Assembly (NCBI RefSeq): GCF_013140855.1 | Contig: NZ_JABBPG010000006.1 | Location: 228,274-292,273, forward strand | DNA length: 64,000 bases | Source: Pseudoalteromonas caenipelagi | GTDB taxonomy: Bacteria; Pseudomonadota; Gammaproteobacteria; Enterobacterales; Alteromonadaceae | Direction of reading: 5' to 3' | Shown: one piece after another, positions 40,623 through 49,720 of the stretch | How positions within the stretch are numbered: position 1 is the stretch's first letter | Layout of the letters: each line of letters begins with the position of its first letter | Notes under the pieces: model-generated | What the model saw: only the letters and a program-made list of their open reading frames with translations | Told to the model about the DNA's origin: nothing | The model's database searches: none | Program-made: the position numbers and the translations under genes

Positions 40623-42605
40623 TTACTTAATGCTATAAAGGTAATCTTTGTGCCAAGGCTCTGGTAAGCGATTCAAAACATCCTGTTCTGTCTCAACTTT
40701 ATCCTTAAACTCATTGTTACTTTGCATCGCCAGATCCCCGACTTGAACACCGTTAGCAAACATACTGAAGGTTTCGCCTTCTAAGTAGTTAGGATCGTCT
40801 TTGCTACGCGACAAACGCAAGTTGTAAACCTTGTCTTTAAATTTCACTTCTTTGATTTTGCTTACAAACTCAACACCATCTTGGGTATGAATGCGATCGC
40901 CTAATTGTACTTCGTTAGCCCAAATAGACTCGCCCGATTGCATGATTACAGGGTGAGATTCAGTCAACAGTAACTTTTTGCCTGATTTGGTTTTAATTTC
41001 AATCATTGGAATTGCTTCAACTCCAACTGAAATATCTTTGATCTCAAGCGCTAAACGGCTAGCAGAATTATATTGGCTAGCACCCAGTACTTGGTCACCA
41101 ACTGAAAGCTTTTCAATTGGCATCTGAGAACCATCGGGCAAGGTAATTAAACTTCCTTCAGCAAGGCAGCTATACACAATTTGCATTTGTGGGTAGTCGA
41201 TATCTTCCCATGAACCAAGACCTGCAGAGCCAATAACGACGGTTTCAGCACGCGGTGTTTGACCCGGGCGCGGTTCATTATCAACAGCTATATTCATGAT
41301 CCAGTTTGCATCTTGGTAGCGACCATACAAGGTTGCATCACCAAACACACCTTGGTTACGGGTGATATTCCAAGATAATTTGGTCTTAGTACGGCGGCCA
41401 AATGGGATGTATTCCACTTGAATATTATCAGCGAAGAAGTTTTGAATATCGTTATATTGATCACCTGAAATCGAAGTGGCGCCACCACCTTCTTTGGTTT
41501 GAATAAAGATATTAGAACCAAAGTCGATCACGTCAGGCTTTTGTACCTGAGGGCCACTTTTAAGAGTCGTACTGCCATCGCCATTATCGACTACATCAAT
41601 GACAGTCCAATCAGGTCGATAGATACGCGTCACTTTACCCATCATGATGTATTCACCCACAAATGGGATCTTTAACTTTAACTGGTCATTAGGGGTATTT
41701 GCTGGGTAGATATTCTCGTAGTCACAATCGCCATAGTTACGGTTTAAACAAACGATAATTTTATTGTCTAACTGCCCTGCTTCTTTAGAGCGCAGATCTT
41801 TAGGATGAGATAGCGTTGAACCAAAGTCAGTGGTTAATGTACCAACATTGTGTACTGATGAAATTGGCGTGCCGCTTTGTGCTTCTGGGGTTATTAGGCC
41901 TAATTCACCTAATAAAGTATCTTTAGAGTATTCAACTTTAGAATTTCTATCCTCTACCACTTCGTTGCCATTTGCATCGGTATATACCACCGTCACCCAA
42001 GCATCTGCGTATATTTGCTCAGCGTTTTGCAACTTAGCCAAAGCATCACTTAAGCGTGCTGATGAGTAAATTGACTTACGCTTTTTCTCTTCTTCGCCAT
42101 CGCCGAAAAACTCTGCATAGCGTGGTAGAGTGATCGATTGACCTTTTTCGTTCACTAGCGTGATGTCAATAAACGTATAGTTGGTAGGCTTCTTCTCGCT
42201 ATTGAGTGCAGATACCACGAGATATTCTTCGTTGGTACCAGGTAAAGTAGCAATTTCAATACCCATGTGCTTGAAAAATGAACATAAACTTGAATTATGT
42301 GCATTACAATCATTTGCCGTACTGACATTAGACATGGCTAAGCTCGGTGCAGCTAAGCTACGCGTATACTGTTTATCAATCACGTTAAACAAGTGAGGTC
42401 TATTTTGCTTGTTTAGCCCATATTTGTTTAAACGCTGCTTTAACGCTTGTATGTTTTGCTTGCTTGTTAAATCAGACTTTACAAATCCTTGCTTAATTTC
42501 AAGTACAGGTGAACTGGCATTGGCCTTCACAACATCACTTTGTGCTTGCGCGATTGACGTAGCCGCACCTAATGCAAGCGCGACAGATAAACTGAGTAAT
42601 TTCAT
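40623..42605 (-). CDS. Secreted protein with C-terminal Hint (hedgehog/intein) autoprocessing domain
   Basis: A 660-residue exported protein (signal peptide about 1-21). Residues 22-478 are an unknown, Asp/Asn-rich region, likely beta-rich, with a few cysteines. From Cys480 a Hint domain is readable: block A SCLAEGSLITLPDGSQMPIE, block B LLLTESHPVIMQSG (the T-x-x-H motif, His551), VYNLRL, and FSMFANGVQVGDL near 613-625. The usual terminal His-Asn of inteins is absent (Gly-Asp instead) and a 35-residue tail follows, so N-terminal thioester cleavage with transfer to another nucleophile is likelier than splicing. AGGGAA precedes the ATG. Second gene of the cluster. Confidence 0.8.
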   Translation of the reverse strand: MKLLSLSVALALGAATSIAQAQSDVVKANASSPVLEIKQGFVKSDLTSKQNIQALKQRLNKYGLNKQNRPHLFNVIDKQYTRSLAAPSLAMSNVSTANDCNAHNSSLCSFFKHMGIEIATLPGTNEEYLVVSALNSEKKPTNYTFIDITLVNEKGQSITLPRYAEFFGDGEEEKKRKSIYSSARLSDALAKLQNAEQIYADAWVTVVYTDANGNEVVEDRNSKVEYSKDTLLGELGLITPEAQSGTPISSVHNVGTLTTDFGSTLSHPKDLRSKEAGQLDNKIIVCLNRNYGDCDYENIYPANTPNDQLKLKIPFVGEYIMMGKVTRIYRPDWTVIDVVDNGDGSTTLKSGPQVQKPDVIDFGSNIFIQTKEGGGATSISGDQYNDIQNFFADNIQVEYIPFGRRTKTKLSWNITRNQGVFGDATLYGRYQDANWIMNIAVDNEPRPGQTPRAETVVIGSAGLGSWEDIDYPQMQIVYSCLAEGSLITLPDGSQMPIEKLSVGDQVLGASQYNSASRLALEIKDISVGVEAIPMIEIKTKSGKKLLLTESHPVIMQSGESIWANEVQLGDRIHTQDGVEFVSKIKEVKFKDKVYNLRLSRSKDDPNYLEGETFSMFANGVQVGDLAMQSNNEFKDKVETEQDVLNRLPEPWHKDYLYSIK

Positions 42606-42664
42606 CTTGATTCCCTATGTTATATTTTACCTTTATTGGTGTTTTTTGAGCACGAGCTCAGGAA

Positions 42665-42686
42665 CCTTGTATCAATTGATACAAGG
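42665..42686. repeat. Perfect 22-bp palindrome between the M4 protease and Hint genes
   Basis: The half-site CCTTGTATCAA is followed directly by its exact reverse complement TTGATACAAGG. As RNA it forms a 10-bp stem with almost no loop; as DNA it could be an operator. There is no T-run, and it sits in the 107-bp gap where the Hint gene could have its own promoter. Confidence 0.6.
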
Positions 42687-42712
42687 ACCCTTACTACAAA
42701 AAGATGTGTTGT

Positions 42713-45700
42713 TTACCAGCCAGTGACTGAGAACTTGATGTCGGAAACTTCACCGTAATGGAAGTTATTACAACCGTCTTGCCCTTTACTTGCTTGAGGT
42801 TGCTCTTCTAGGCGCGCACGGATCACATAGTCCTTCTCTTCCCACCAGCGCACATAAGGTAAGAACAATGACTGACTGGCTTTGATACGACAGCGACCAT
42901 TGCTGCATTCCTTGAGATAGTTACTATTGATGTCGCTAAAGTTTTCTTCACCGAATTCAAACTTCTTATCTCCATCTTTATCCAGCCAAACGGTGAAGCG
43001 CAGTTCATTTTCTCGATTGTTCAAAAGGCGTTCAGCTGTAAATTCACTGATCTCGTTACTGACAATATCTACGGTGAGCTCTTGTGAGCGAGTAAAGCTA
43101 AAGTTAGGCTTATGTAGCACATAACCGCTACTATTGGTCCCTTGCGCGCCCGTAACCGATAAGCGGTCATTAATCGATGTCCACATCATGATTTGGTCGA
43201 TATAAAAGGCACTTGCGTTATTTGAGTCACTGATCCCAACCACACACTGCTGAGGTGCTGATAATGAGATATCTTTACTAAACGTGTCTGATTCACCGCT
43301 GCCATCTTGGTAACTGACCGACAAGGTAATCGTGTAATTGCCTGCCACTTTAGGGTAATCAATAATGCCAGGGTTTTGCGCAGAGCTAGTGCGGCCATCA
43401 AACCCAAATTGCCATTGATACTTAGGCTGACGTAATACATTAGCCTGTGAAGTGTTGGTAAATTCAACGCGATTATCCGCTAGAATTTGATAGTCAAATC
43501 CAGCCTTAATTGGAAGTTCAGGAACATCTATGTCCGCTTTTAAATCAACCACCTGAGCAAGCTTTGTATGTCCACAAGTATCGTAGAAGTTATATTCACT
43601 ACCGATAGCCATACGCAACATCGTCGTGCCAGCAAAGAGCGTTTCGGGCAATGTAAAATTCACTACACCACTGCCAATTAATTGGTTGTTTAAGATCATT
43701 TCATCGGCTGAAAACAAGCCATTGCGATTACTGTCAACCAACAGTGTTAAACGCTTGTCACTTAGCGATGATGGCAAGGTTAAGGTATGTTCGTTGTGCC
43801 GATTAAATGACACCGCACTGGCTAACAAACTTTGATAACGTGTACTACTCAATGTAAGCGCAGCGCCGTTAACACTCACATCCGTGGTGTGTACTTGACC
43901 TTGGTTAAAGTAAGGCTCACAAGAGGCGCCAACAGCTCGACTATAAAAATGGCGGTAGCCCACTTTTTGTTGCCCATCTTTGAGCGTCACCATCAGCTTA
44001 AAGCGCACTAAATCATCCACATTAACTTGGCGTGAGCGTTCGAGGTAATCATAAATATTGCTTGAGTCCCCCTCTTGCCAAGTTTCCTCTGTGCCATCTC
44101 CCCAATCAACATCAAGCCTTGCGATATCGTGTACAGGTACACTTGTCACACGATAATTCACCGTGTCGTAATTAATACTGCTGGTAAAATCCAGTGTTGA
44201 AATGTCTGAGCTACGTGCAACAATCCCTACAGAATGTAAAGTTTCATCAATGTCAGCTTTTAACTCAGTTTCGCTGCCTAAATACGTGAAATTGCCCGCT
44301 TGAGAGAGTATGCACTGCCCCGCATCGGCAATGCTGGCGTCAGGGAAAAAACACTCTATGTTGGCGCGTAAAAACAGTTTAAAGGCATCTTCTATAGACC
44401 AATGGTGGGTTTTTACGAGCTCATAAAATGCCTTTCTTAATACGCCACCAGTATGATAGGTGGATAATCCTGTTTGATAGTCTTTAAAATGATCAATACT
44501 GCGACCATCCCATGATGGCATCTCAAAGAATCTGGCCCCTTTGTCTTCGTACATAACATCCCAACCGTACCACCATTTACGGTTTTTCTGATGATTTTGG
44601 GCACTGTCGCTAATTTGCTGTAAATAGGCTGCTGATTGACTATAGGCACCAGACACGTTCGCCTGTAAGTAATCCAATACTGCTACGCTTGCAATATCAG
44701 AAAATGCTTCGTTGATCGCACCATCTTGATCCGCGGCACCTAACTGGCTGTTCCAAAATGTGACCGCATGGCTTGCCTCATGTGCCACAACATCTAAAGT
44801 GGTATGAAAATAATGAGTACCGCCGTAGTTTCCTGTACCGTAATTTACGTGAGAGTCATCCCAATTAGCTTGCGTATTACCATACGTGTTATTACCCACA
44901 TTTTGTTTAAGCTGCTTTAGGCAAAATCCATTCGGCTCACAATCTGTGCTTTGTTGTGGATACATTTGCTTGAGCAAAGTATGGTAATACTGCATCACAA
45001 CACCCGCATTAAAATGCGCTTCATTCACCGCTAAATAGCTGTAATAGTCATAATACTGATCATCAATACGCTGCTTATCAAAGTGTTCGTTAGTACTGCC
45101 GCATTGGTAGCTCGCTGCTACCGACTTATCGCCCATATAATCAATGGTTTTAACATACGGATTTTCTAGTGTGCAGGTATCATTAAGCTTAGTGACAATA
45201 AACGGATACCCCGAAAACGCCTGAAATATTGCTCCATCTTGAACTTGGAACAACAGCTCTTGCCCTGTTGGATCGCTTGCGTCAAATCGATAGTTTAAAC
45301 AGTTATTCATGCTCTGTGGCTGAGGTGAGTAGCAAATTGCACCAAGTTTTTCATTCCCACCAATGCCACCACCTGCAACCAAGTTATCGTTTAATGCATC
45401 CAAGTCTTGCTTGCGACTGATAACTTGTAATGTTCTAGCATCAATAACGTAGCGATAAAGCTGCTTATCAACACGACCTTTAAGCACGATAACAGGGTTT
45501 AGTTGCTCATTGCTCACCTCATAAGCACGCGTCAGCTCAGCATCCTGTACGATTATATTCAGCTGCTTGGCGATATCAGCTAACAACTGCTCGTCAGACT
45601 GTAAAAAGCGCTTAGGGGTTGAATAACCCAACGTCTCTTTTGCTAAAACGGTTTTTCCCAGTCCTTGTTTAACCTGCCCATCTCCATTATTTATCAGCAC

Positions 45701-45988
45701 AAAGCGCGCGCCCAATACTGGCCACTGGCCCAAATAGGTCTGATAATGGCGATATTCTTTTTGCTTTCCTGCTCGCTTGATTAATCGATAGGTGAATACA
45801 TCCCTATATCCGTCTGTCATATTGTGGATGTTAGATTGCTCAGTATTGTCAAGCTGTTGCTGAGCTATTGATTGCTCCAGAACTTGCCACACGTGCGCCT
45901 GATTGAGCAAACTGTGGCTCTGTATAGCTTGAGCATCAGAGGTTATGCCGAATACTCCAATGGCAAAGAAAACCGATAACTTGTTCAT
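42713..45988 (-). CDS. Secreted M4 (thermolysin-like) zinc metalloprotease with PKD and GEVED-like domains
   Basis: A 1091-residue exported protease. After the signal peptide (about 1-21) comes an FTP/PepSY propeptide (about 55-200). The M4 catalytic domain has VVAHEASHAVTF (HExxH 403-407), the third zinc ligand in GAINEAFSDI (Glu427 region) and the catalytic-His segment YHTGGVLRKAFYEL near 511-524. All key residues are present. The last 490 residues contain Asp-rich GEVED-like modules, a PKD-type domain (about 830-915, YQWQFGFDG) and an ending ...NNFHYGEVSDIKFSVTGW. M4 proteases of this build are typical T2SS substrates. AAGGAA precedes the ATG. It is first in the cluster and could activate the downstream proteins. 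Confidence 0.9.
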   Translation of the reverse strand: MNKLSVFFAIGVFGITSDAQAIQSHSLLNQAHVWQVLEQSIAQQQLDNTEQSNIHNMTDGYRDVFTYRLIKRAGKQKEYRHYQTYLGQWPVLGARFVLINNGDGQVKQGLGKTVLAKETLGYSTPKRFLQSDEQLLADIAKQLNIIVQDAELTRAYEVSNEQLNPVIVLKGRVDKQLYRYVIDARTLQVISRKQDLDALNDNLVAGGGIGGNEKLGAICYSPQPQSMNNCLNYRFDASDPTGQELLFQVQDGAIFQAFSGYPFIVTKLNDTCTLENPYVKTIDYMGDKSVAASYQCGSTNEHFDKQRIDDQYYDYYSYLAVNEAHFNAGVVMQYYHTLLKQMYPQQSTDCEPNGFCLKQLKQNVGNNTYGNTQANWDDSHVNYGTGNYGGTHYFHTTLDVVAHEASHAVTFWNSQLGAADQDGAINEAFSDIASVAVLDYLQANVSGAYSQSAAYLQQISDSAQNHQKNRKWWYGWDVMYEDKGARFFEMPSWDGRSIDHFKDYQTGLSTYHTGGVLRKAFYELVKTHHWSIEDAFKLFLRANIECFFPDASIADAGQCILSQAGNFTYLGSETELKADIDETLHSVGIVARSSDISTLDFTSSINYDTVNYRVTSVPVHDIARLDVDWGDGTEETWQEGDSSNIYDYLERSRQVNVDDLVRFKLMVTLKDGQQKVGYRHFYSRAVGASCEPYFNQGQVHTTDVSVNGAALTLSSTRYQSLLASAVSFNRHNEHTLTLPSSLSDKRLTLLVDSNRNGLFSADEMILNNQLIGSGVVNFTLPETLFAGTTMLRMAIGSEYNFYDTCGHTKLAQVVDLKADIDVPELPIKAGFDYQILADNRVEFTNTSQANVLRQPKYQWQFGFDGRTSSAQNPGIIDYPKVAGNYTITLSVSYQDGSGESDTFSKDISLSAPQQCVVGISDSNNASAFYIDQIMMWTSINDRLSVTGAQGTNSSGYVLHKPNFSFTRSQELTVDIVSNEISEFTAERLLNNRENELRFTVWLDKDGDKKFEFGEENFSDINSNYLKECSNGRCRIKASQSLFLPYVRWWEEKDYVIRARLEEQPQASKGQDGCNNFHYGEVSDIKFSVTGW

Positions 45989-46046
45989 TTCAATTCCTTG
46001 TTGAATTTAGTCACAACACCTTGTTGATCTAAAGGTGGTTAATTAC

Positions 46047-46075
46047 GATATAGAGTAATGCATCAAAATTAACAA
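46047..46075 (-). promoter_or_regulatory. Candidate sigma-70 promoter of the secreted cluster
   Basis: On the minus strand TTGTTA (-35; plus 46070-46075) and TATATC (-10; plus 46047-46052) with a 17-bp spacer would give a 5' leader of about 50 nt before the M4 protease ATG. The match is moderate in a very AT-rich context. Confidence 0.3.
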
Positions 46076-46175
46076 TTAAATAACAAAAAAGAATGAATGA
46101 AATTCACAAAGAACCTAAGTGATTGACTCAAAAACAAAACACAACGTAAACTTTTTTATAACAAGGTAGAATAGA

Positions 46176-46200
46176 GCAAAGGAATAATATATTCCTTTGC
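46176..46200. promoter_or_regulatory. Perfect inverted repeat, candidate operator upstream of the cluster
   Basis: GCAAAGGAAT-AATAT-ATTCCTTTGC: 10-bp arms and a 5-bp spacer, about 100 bp upstream of the candidate cluster promoter. There is no T-run, so I prefer an operator. No regulator gene is adjacent except fabR, whose site is different. Confidence 0.45.
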
Positions 46201-46365
46201 AAGCTCATTGGTAAATTAGGTACAAATGTAGTAAAAATGGTTGATTCTTAAACTATGAGAGTTAGAAATAACTCGCTGTTAGCCGCCATTTAATCGCTAA
46301 ATGGCAACACTTGAGTAATCCATTCGATGAAGAAAACAAAACATTGAAAGTAAATTGCAGCCAAA

Positions 46366-46968
46366 TTATGACCCGTAATGATTAGCACCCCGGGCGATAT
46401 AACGTAACTGCCAAATTAACCTTTCGGTGAGCTCTGTCCTTTGTTGCGCATCTTGATCTAACGCTTCAGCACCCGCATTAAAAACCAGCGTAACCATGGC
46501 CTCAGCCTGCATATATGCATGCTGTTTGTCACAAGGCGTTTCGCTTTCAAGATAATGGGCAAGCTCTAAAATAAAATGTTTAATTTCTCTGGCAACTGCG
46601 GCTCTAAAAGCTTTTGACGTGCCGGAGCGCTCCCTCAGTAGCAACCGGAATTGGTTGCTTGAAGTATCAATAAACTCCATAAAGGTTTCAACAGAGGTAA
46701 TGATCACACTGCCACCACTGGCAATTCGCCTACGAGCTTGACGCATAAGCTGACGGAGCGTAAGACCAGCTTCATCCACCATGGTTAGTCCAAGCTCGTT
46801 CATGTCTTTAAAATGGCGATAAAATGAAGTAGGTGCGATACCTGCTTCACGCGCGACTTCACGTAGGCTTAGGTTTGAAAAACTGTGTTCTGCACTAAGC
46901 TGATTGAATGCAGCTTCAATCAGTGCTTGCCTTGTTTTTTGTTTTTGTTGTGCGCGAACACCCGACAT
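46366..46968 (-). CDS. fabR: Unsaturated fatty acid repressor FabR (TetR family)
   Basis: FabR represses unsaturated fatty acid genes when unsaturated acyl chains are plentiful. The start at 46968 gives [21 protein letters not shown], matching E. coli FabR, while the longer frame from 47025 adds an unrelated leader. The 200-residue protein has the [27 protein letters not shown] and the FabR signature [23 protein letters not shown]. In E. coli fabR is next to sthA; here the desaturase lies between them and carries a FabR site. Confidence 0.95.
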   Translation of the reverse strand: MSGVRAQQKQKTRQALIEAAFNQLSAEHSFSNLSLREVAREAGIAPTSFYRHFKDMNELGLTMVDEAGLTLRQLMRQARRRIASGGSVIITSVETFMEFIDTSSNQFRLLLRERSGTSKAFRAAVAREIKHFILELAHYLESETPCDKQHAYMQAEAMVTLVFNAGAEALDQDAQQRTELTERLIWQLRYIARGANHYGS

Positions 46969-47015
46969 TTTCAGCTCCAATAGCAATTTTTTTAAAACGA
47001 TCTCAAGTCTAATAC

Positions 47016-47044
47016 TTGACGGCAACAGAATGAAATATTATTTT
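47016..47044 (+). promoter_or_regulatory. Sigma-70 promoter of the desaturase gene
   Basis: TTGACG (47016-47021), a 17-bp spacer and TATTTT (47039-47044). The -10 ends exactly where the FabR operator begins, so repression would act at the transcription start. Confidence 0.65.
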
Positions 47045-47062
47045 AGCGTACAAGTGTACGCT
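47045..47062. promoter_or_regulatory. FabR operator
   Basis: AGCGTACAAGTGTACGCT, an 18-bp palindrome with arms AGCGTACA and TGTACGCT, is the known FabR (and DesT-like) consensus. It lies between the -10 and the desaturase ATG (47077). Confidence 0.9.
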
Positions 47063-47076
47063 GAAATTAACTGATC

Positions 47077-48222
47077 ATGAAAAAACCACCGATTATTTGG
47101 ACCAATGTTATATTTTTTAGTCTGTCATTCTTGGCTGCTATCACGCTAGTGCCTTGGTATGGCTTTACCTATGGATACAGCACAACTCATTGGGTTGTGT
47201 TTGTCTGCTGTATGTTCTACGCAGGCTTATCAATTACCGCCGGATATCATCGACTATGGGCACACAAAGCTTACGATGCACATCCAGCCGTGCAATGGAT
47301 ATTTGCTATCGGTGGCGCTTTTGCCCTGCAAAATAGTGCCCTACACTGGAGTAGTGATCATCGCATTCATCATGGACAAGTTGACGACCCAATTAAAGAC
47401 CCTTATGCAGCAACGAATGGCTTTTGGTACAGTCATATAGGTTGGATGCTCCGCGACTACCAAGGCGATAGCTATGGTAATTACGCCAATGCACGAGATC
47501 TGCAGCGCAATAAGATTGTGATGTTTCAGCACCGTCATTACTTAACACTGGTTTTGCTTACTAATATCGGTATTCCGCTTTTACTAGGCTTGCTGTTTTC
47601 TAACACTTGGTTTGAAGTCTTGGGCATGCTGCTTTTGTCAGGCGTACTTAGGCTCGTGCTAAGTCAGCACTTTACCTTCTTTATCAATTCACTGGCGCAC
47701 ATTTGGGGTTCTCGTCCATATACCGAAAAAAATACTGCACGTGACAATGGCTTTTTAGCGCTATTTACCTATGGCGAAGGCTATCATAACTTTCATCATA
47801 TTTTTGCCAGTGACTATCGCAATGGAATTCGCTGGTATCACTACGATCCAACCAAATGGATTATCCGCACAATGGCGGCTTTAGGGCTTGCATCTAAGCT
47901 CAAACGCACTCCGATTGAGCGAATAGAAAAAGCCAAAGCAGAAACTTTACTACTGAAAACAAAAGTACGTCTTGCAAAATTGCCTTTAGCGCAAGATAAG
48001 CTTACATTGTTACATCAAGAGTATGAATTGCTTCTGAAAAAACTTCAGACCTTTTGTAGCGTGCAAAAGCAACTAATCGAAGCAAAAAAAGATTCCATGC
48101 TAGAGCACTGTGAAAAGTCCGCATTGATGAAACAATATCAAGAATTAGAAGCGGCTTGGCAAACTCAAAAACAAGCATGGTTAGCATTAAATGCGAGGCT
48201 GCTAAAACCGTCTTTTAGCTAA
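47077..48222 (+). CDS. Membrane acyl-CoA/fatty acid Delta-9-type desaturase
   Basis: An integral-membrane di-iron desaturase that inserts a double bond into saturated acyl chains, adjusting membrane fluidity. The 381-residue protein has four membrane segments and the three histidine boxes YHRLWAH, DHRIHH and GYHNFHH, with the usual spacing. The C-terminal about 110 residues form a charged coiled-coil not found in minimal family members. It is controlled by the FabR site over its promoter and provides an aerobic route to unsaturated fatty acids beside the FabA/FabB route. Expression is divergent from fabR. Confidence 0.93.
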   Translation: MKKPPIIWTNVIFFSLSFLAAITLVPWYGFTYGYSTTHWVVFVCCMFYAGLSITAGYHRLWAHKAYDAHPAVQWIFAIGGAFALQNSALHWSSDHRIHHGQVDDPIKDPYAATNGFWYSHIGWMLRDYQGDSYGNYANARDLQRNKIVMFQHRHYLTLVLLTNIGIPLLLGLLFSNTWFEVLGMLLLSGVLRLVLSQHFTFFINSLAHIWGSRPYTEKNTARDNGFLALFTYGEGYHNFHHIFASDYRNGIRWYHYDPTKWIIRTMAALGLASKLKRTPIERIEKAKAETLLLKTKVRLAKLPLAQDKLTLLHQEYELLLKKLQTFCSVQKQLIEAKKDSMLEHCEKSALMKQYQELEAAWQTQKQAWLALNARLLKPSFS

Positions 48223-48258
48223 AGTATGGCGGCCTCTTAGATAGAATGAGGAGAGGCC

Positions 48259-49704
48259 GTGGCTAAGCCAAAAAATAAACCAGCAGCGCTAAACGATACA
48301 GATTCTGAGGTGTATCAATACGACGCAATCATCATTGGTACAGGCCCCGGAGGTGAAGGGGCCGCGATGAACTTATCTAAAAGTCAGAAGAAAGTCGCCG
48401 TCATTGAAAGGCAGCAAGCCGTTGGTGGTGGATGTGTACACTGGGGCACCATTCCATCTAAGGCCTTGCGTCACTCTGTGAGTCGATTAATAGAGTACAA
48501 AGCCAACCCTTTATACCGATTTACTGAAAAGCCGCAACGTCATACCTTCCAAGATATTTTGAATCATGCCAGTACAGTGATTTCAAAACAGTCTAATTTA
48601 CGTAGTAGCTTTTATGAGCGTAATCGCATTCATTTGTATCAAGGTAATGCCAGCTTCGTTGACCAACACACGATTAAAGTAGAACATATTGATGGGTCAC
48701 AAGAGCTGATCACCGCGCAAACAATCGTGATTGCAACAGGGTCACGTCCTTATCGTCCACCTGAAGTGGACTTTGCTCACCCTCGAATTTACGACAGCGA
48801 CACAATTCTAAGCTTAAAGCATAACCCGCAACGGGTCTTGATCTACGGCGCGGGTGTAATTGGTTGTGAATATGCCTCTATTTTTAAAGGCTTAGGCGCG
48901 AAAGTTGACTTGGTTAATACCCGCGACAGGCTACTGGCGTTTATGGATGCGGAGATCTCTGATGCGCTTAGCTATCACTTTTGGAATAGCGGTATTGTCA
49001 TTCGTCATAATGAAGATTTTGCGCGCGTTGAAACCCGAGACGATTGCGTGATTTTACATTTAAAATCAGGTAAACGTGTAAAAGCAGACTGTATTTTATT
49101 CGCTAACGGACGTACCGGTAACACAGATGATCTTAATTTAGCCGCTATAGGCTTAAAAGCAGATGGTCGTGGGCAGTTAAAAGTAAACGAAAATTATCAA
49201 ACCGAGGTAAAGAATGTTTACGCGGTGGGTGATGTCATCGGTTACCCAAGTTTGGCCAGCGCCGCCTTTGATCAAGGCCGTATTGCTGCTGATGCGATTG
49301 CCCATGGTGAGTGTGCAGATAAATTAATTATTGATATTCCTGCGGGGATTTATACCATCCCAGAAATGAGCTCTGTCGGTAAAACAGAGCAACAACTCAC
49401 TGCCGCAAAAATTCCATACGAAGTGGGCCGTGCGCAATTTAAACACCTAGCTCGCGCGCAAATCACCGGCACGGAAGTTGGCAGCCTCAAATTGCTGTTT
49501 CACGCCGAAACAAAAGAGCTACTTGGCGTACACTGCTTTGGCGAACGTGCCTCTGAAATTGTGCATATAGGCCAAGCCATTATGGAGCAAAAAGGGGCTG
49601 GCAATAACGTTGAATACTTCGTCAATACCACCTTTAACTACCCAACTATGGCTGAGGCATACCGAGTCGCAGCATTAAATGGTTTAAACCGGTTGTGTGA
49701 TTAA
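48259..49704 (+). CDS. sthA: Soluble pyridine nucleotide transhydrogenase
   Basis: SthA transfers hydride between NADPH and NAD in the cytoplasm. The 481-residue flavoprotein starts with GTG after a GAGGAGAG ribosome site. It has the FAD motif [31 protein letters not shown] (the redox-active Cys pair of related enzymes is not present, as is normal in SthA), a second dinucleotide fold ([17 protein letters not shown]) and the C-terminal dimerisation domain. It starts 36 bp after the desaturase, so the two may be co-transcribed. Confidence 0.95.
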   Translation: MAKPKNKPAALNDTDSEVYQYDAIIIGTGPGGEGAAMNLSKSQKKVAVIERQQAVGGGCVHWGTIPSKALRHSVSRLIEYKANPLYRFTEKPQRHTFQDILNHASTVISKQSNLRSSFYERNRIHLYQGNASFVDQHTIKVEHIDGSQELITAQTIVIATGSRPYRPPEVDFAHPRIYDSDTILSLKHNPQRVLIYGAGVIGCEYASIFKGLGAKVDLVNTRDRLLAFMDAEISDALSYHFWNSGIVIRHNEDFARVETRDDCVILHLKSGKRVKADCILFANGRTGNTDDLNLAAIGLKADGRGQLKVNENYQTEVKNVYAVGDVIGYPSLASAAFDQGRIAADAIAHGECADKLIIDIPAGIYTIPEMSSVGKTEQQLTAAKIPYEVGRAQFKHLARAQITGTEVGSLKLLFHAETKELLGVHCFGERASEIVHIGQAIMEQKGAGNNVEYFVNTTFNYPTMAEAYRVAALNGLNRLCD

Positions 49705-49720
49705 GGTCTCTATACACACT

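Larger units (their letters stand above)
45989..46365. other. Regulatory gap upstream of the secreted cluster
   Basis: 377 AT-rich bp without a gene. It holds a candidate cluster promoter, a perfect 10-bp inverted repeat at 46176-46200 and a second inverted repeat GCCATTTA / TAAATGGC at 46285-46305, nearer the end of fabR and possibly a weak fabR terminator. Nothing else was recognised. Confidence 0.6.

Noticed and set aside
35883..42605. Polymorphic toxin/immunity reading of the Hint and paralog genes
   Set aside because: No C-terminal nuclease-type toxin module follows the Hint domain and no non-exported immunity-like gene is present; all six products are exported.
46285..46305. Inverted repeat GCCATTTA/TAAATGGC as a terminator of fabR
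   Set aside because: No T-run on the minus strand; kept only as a note in the gap description.
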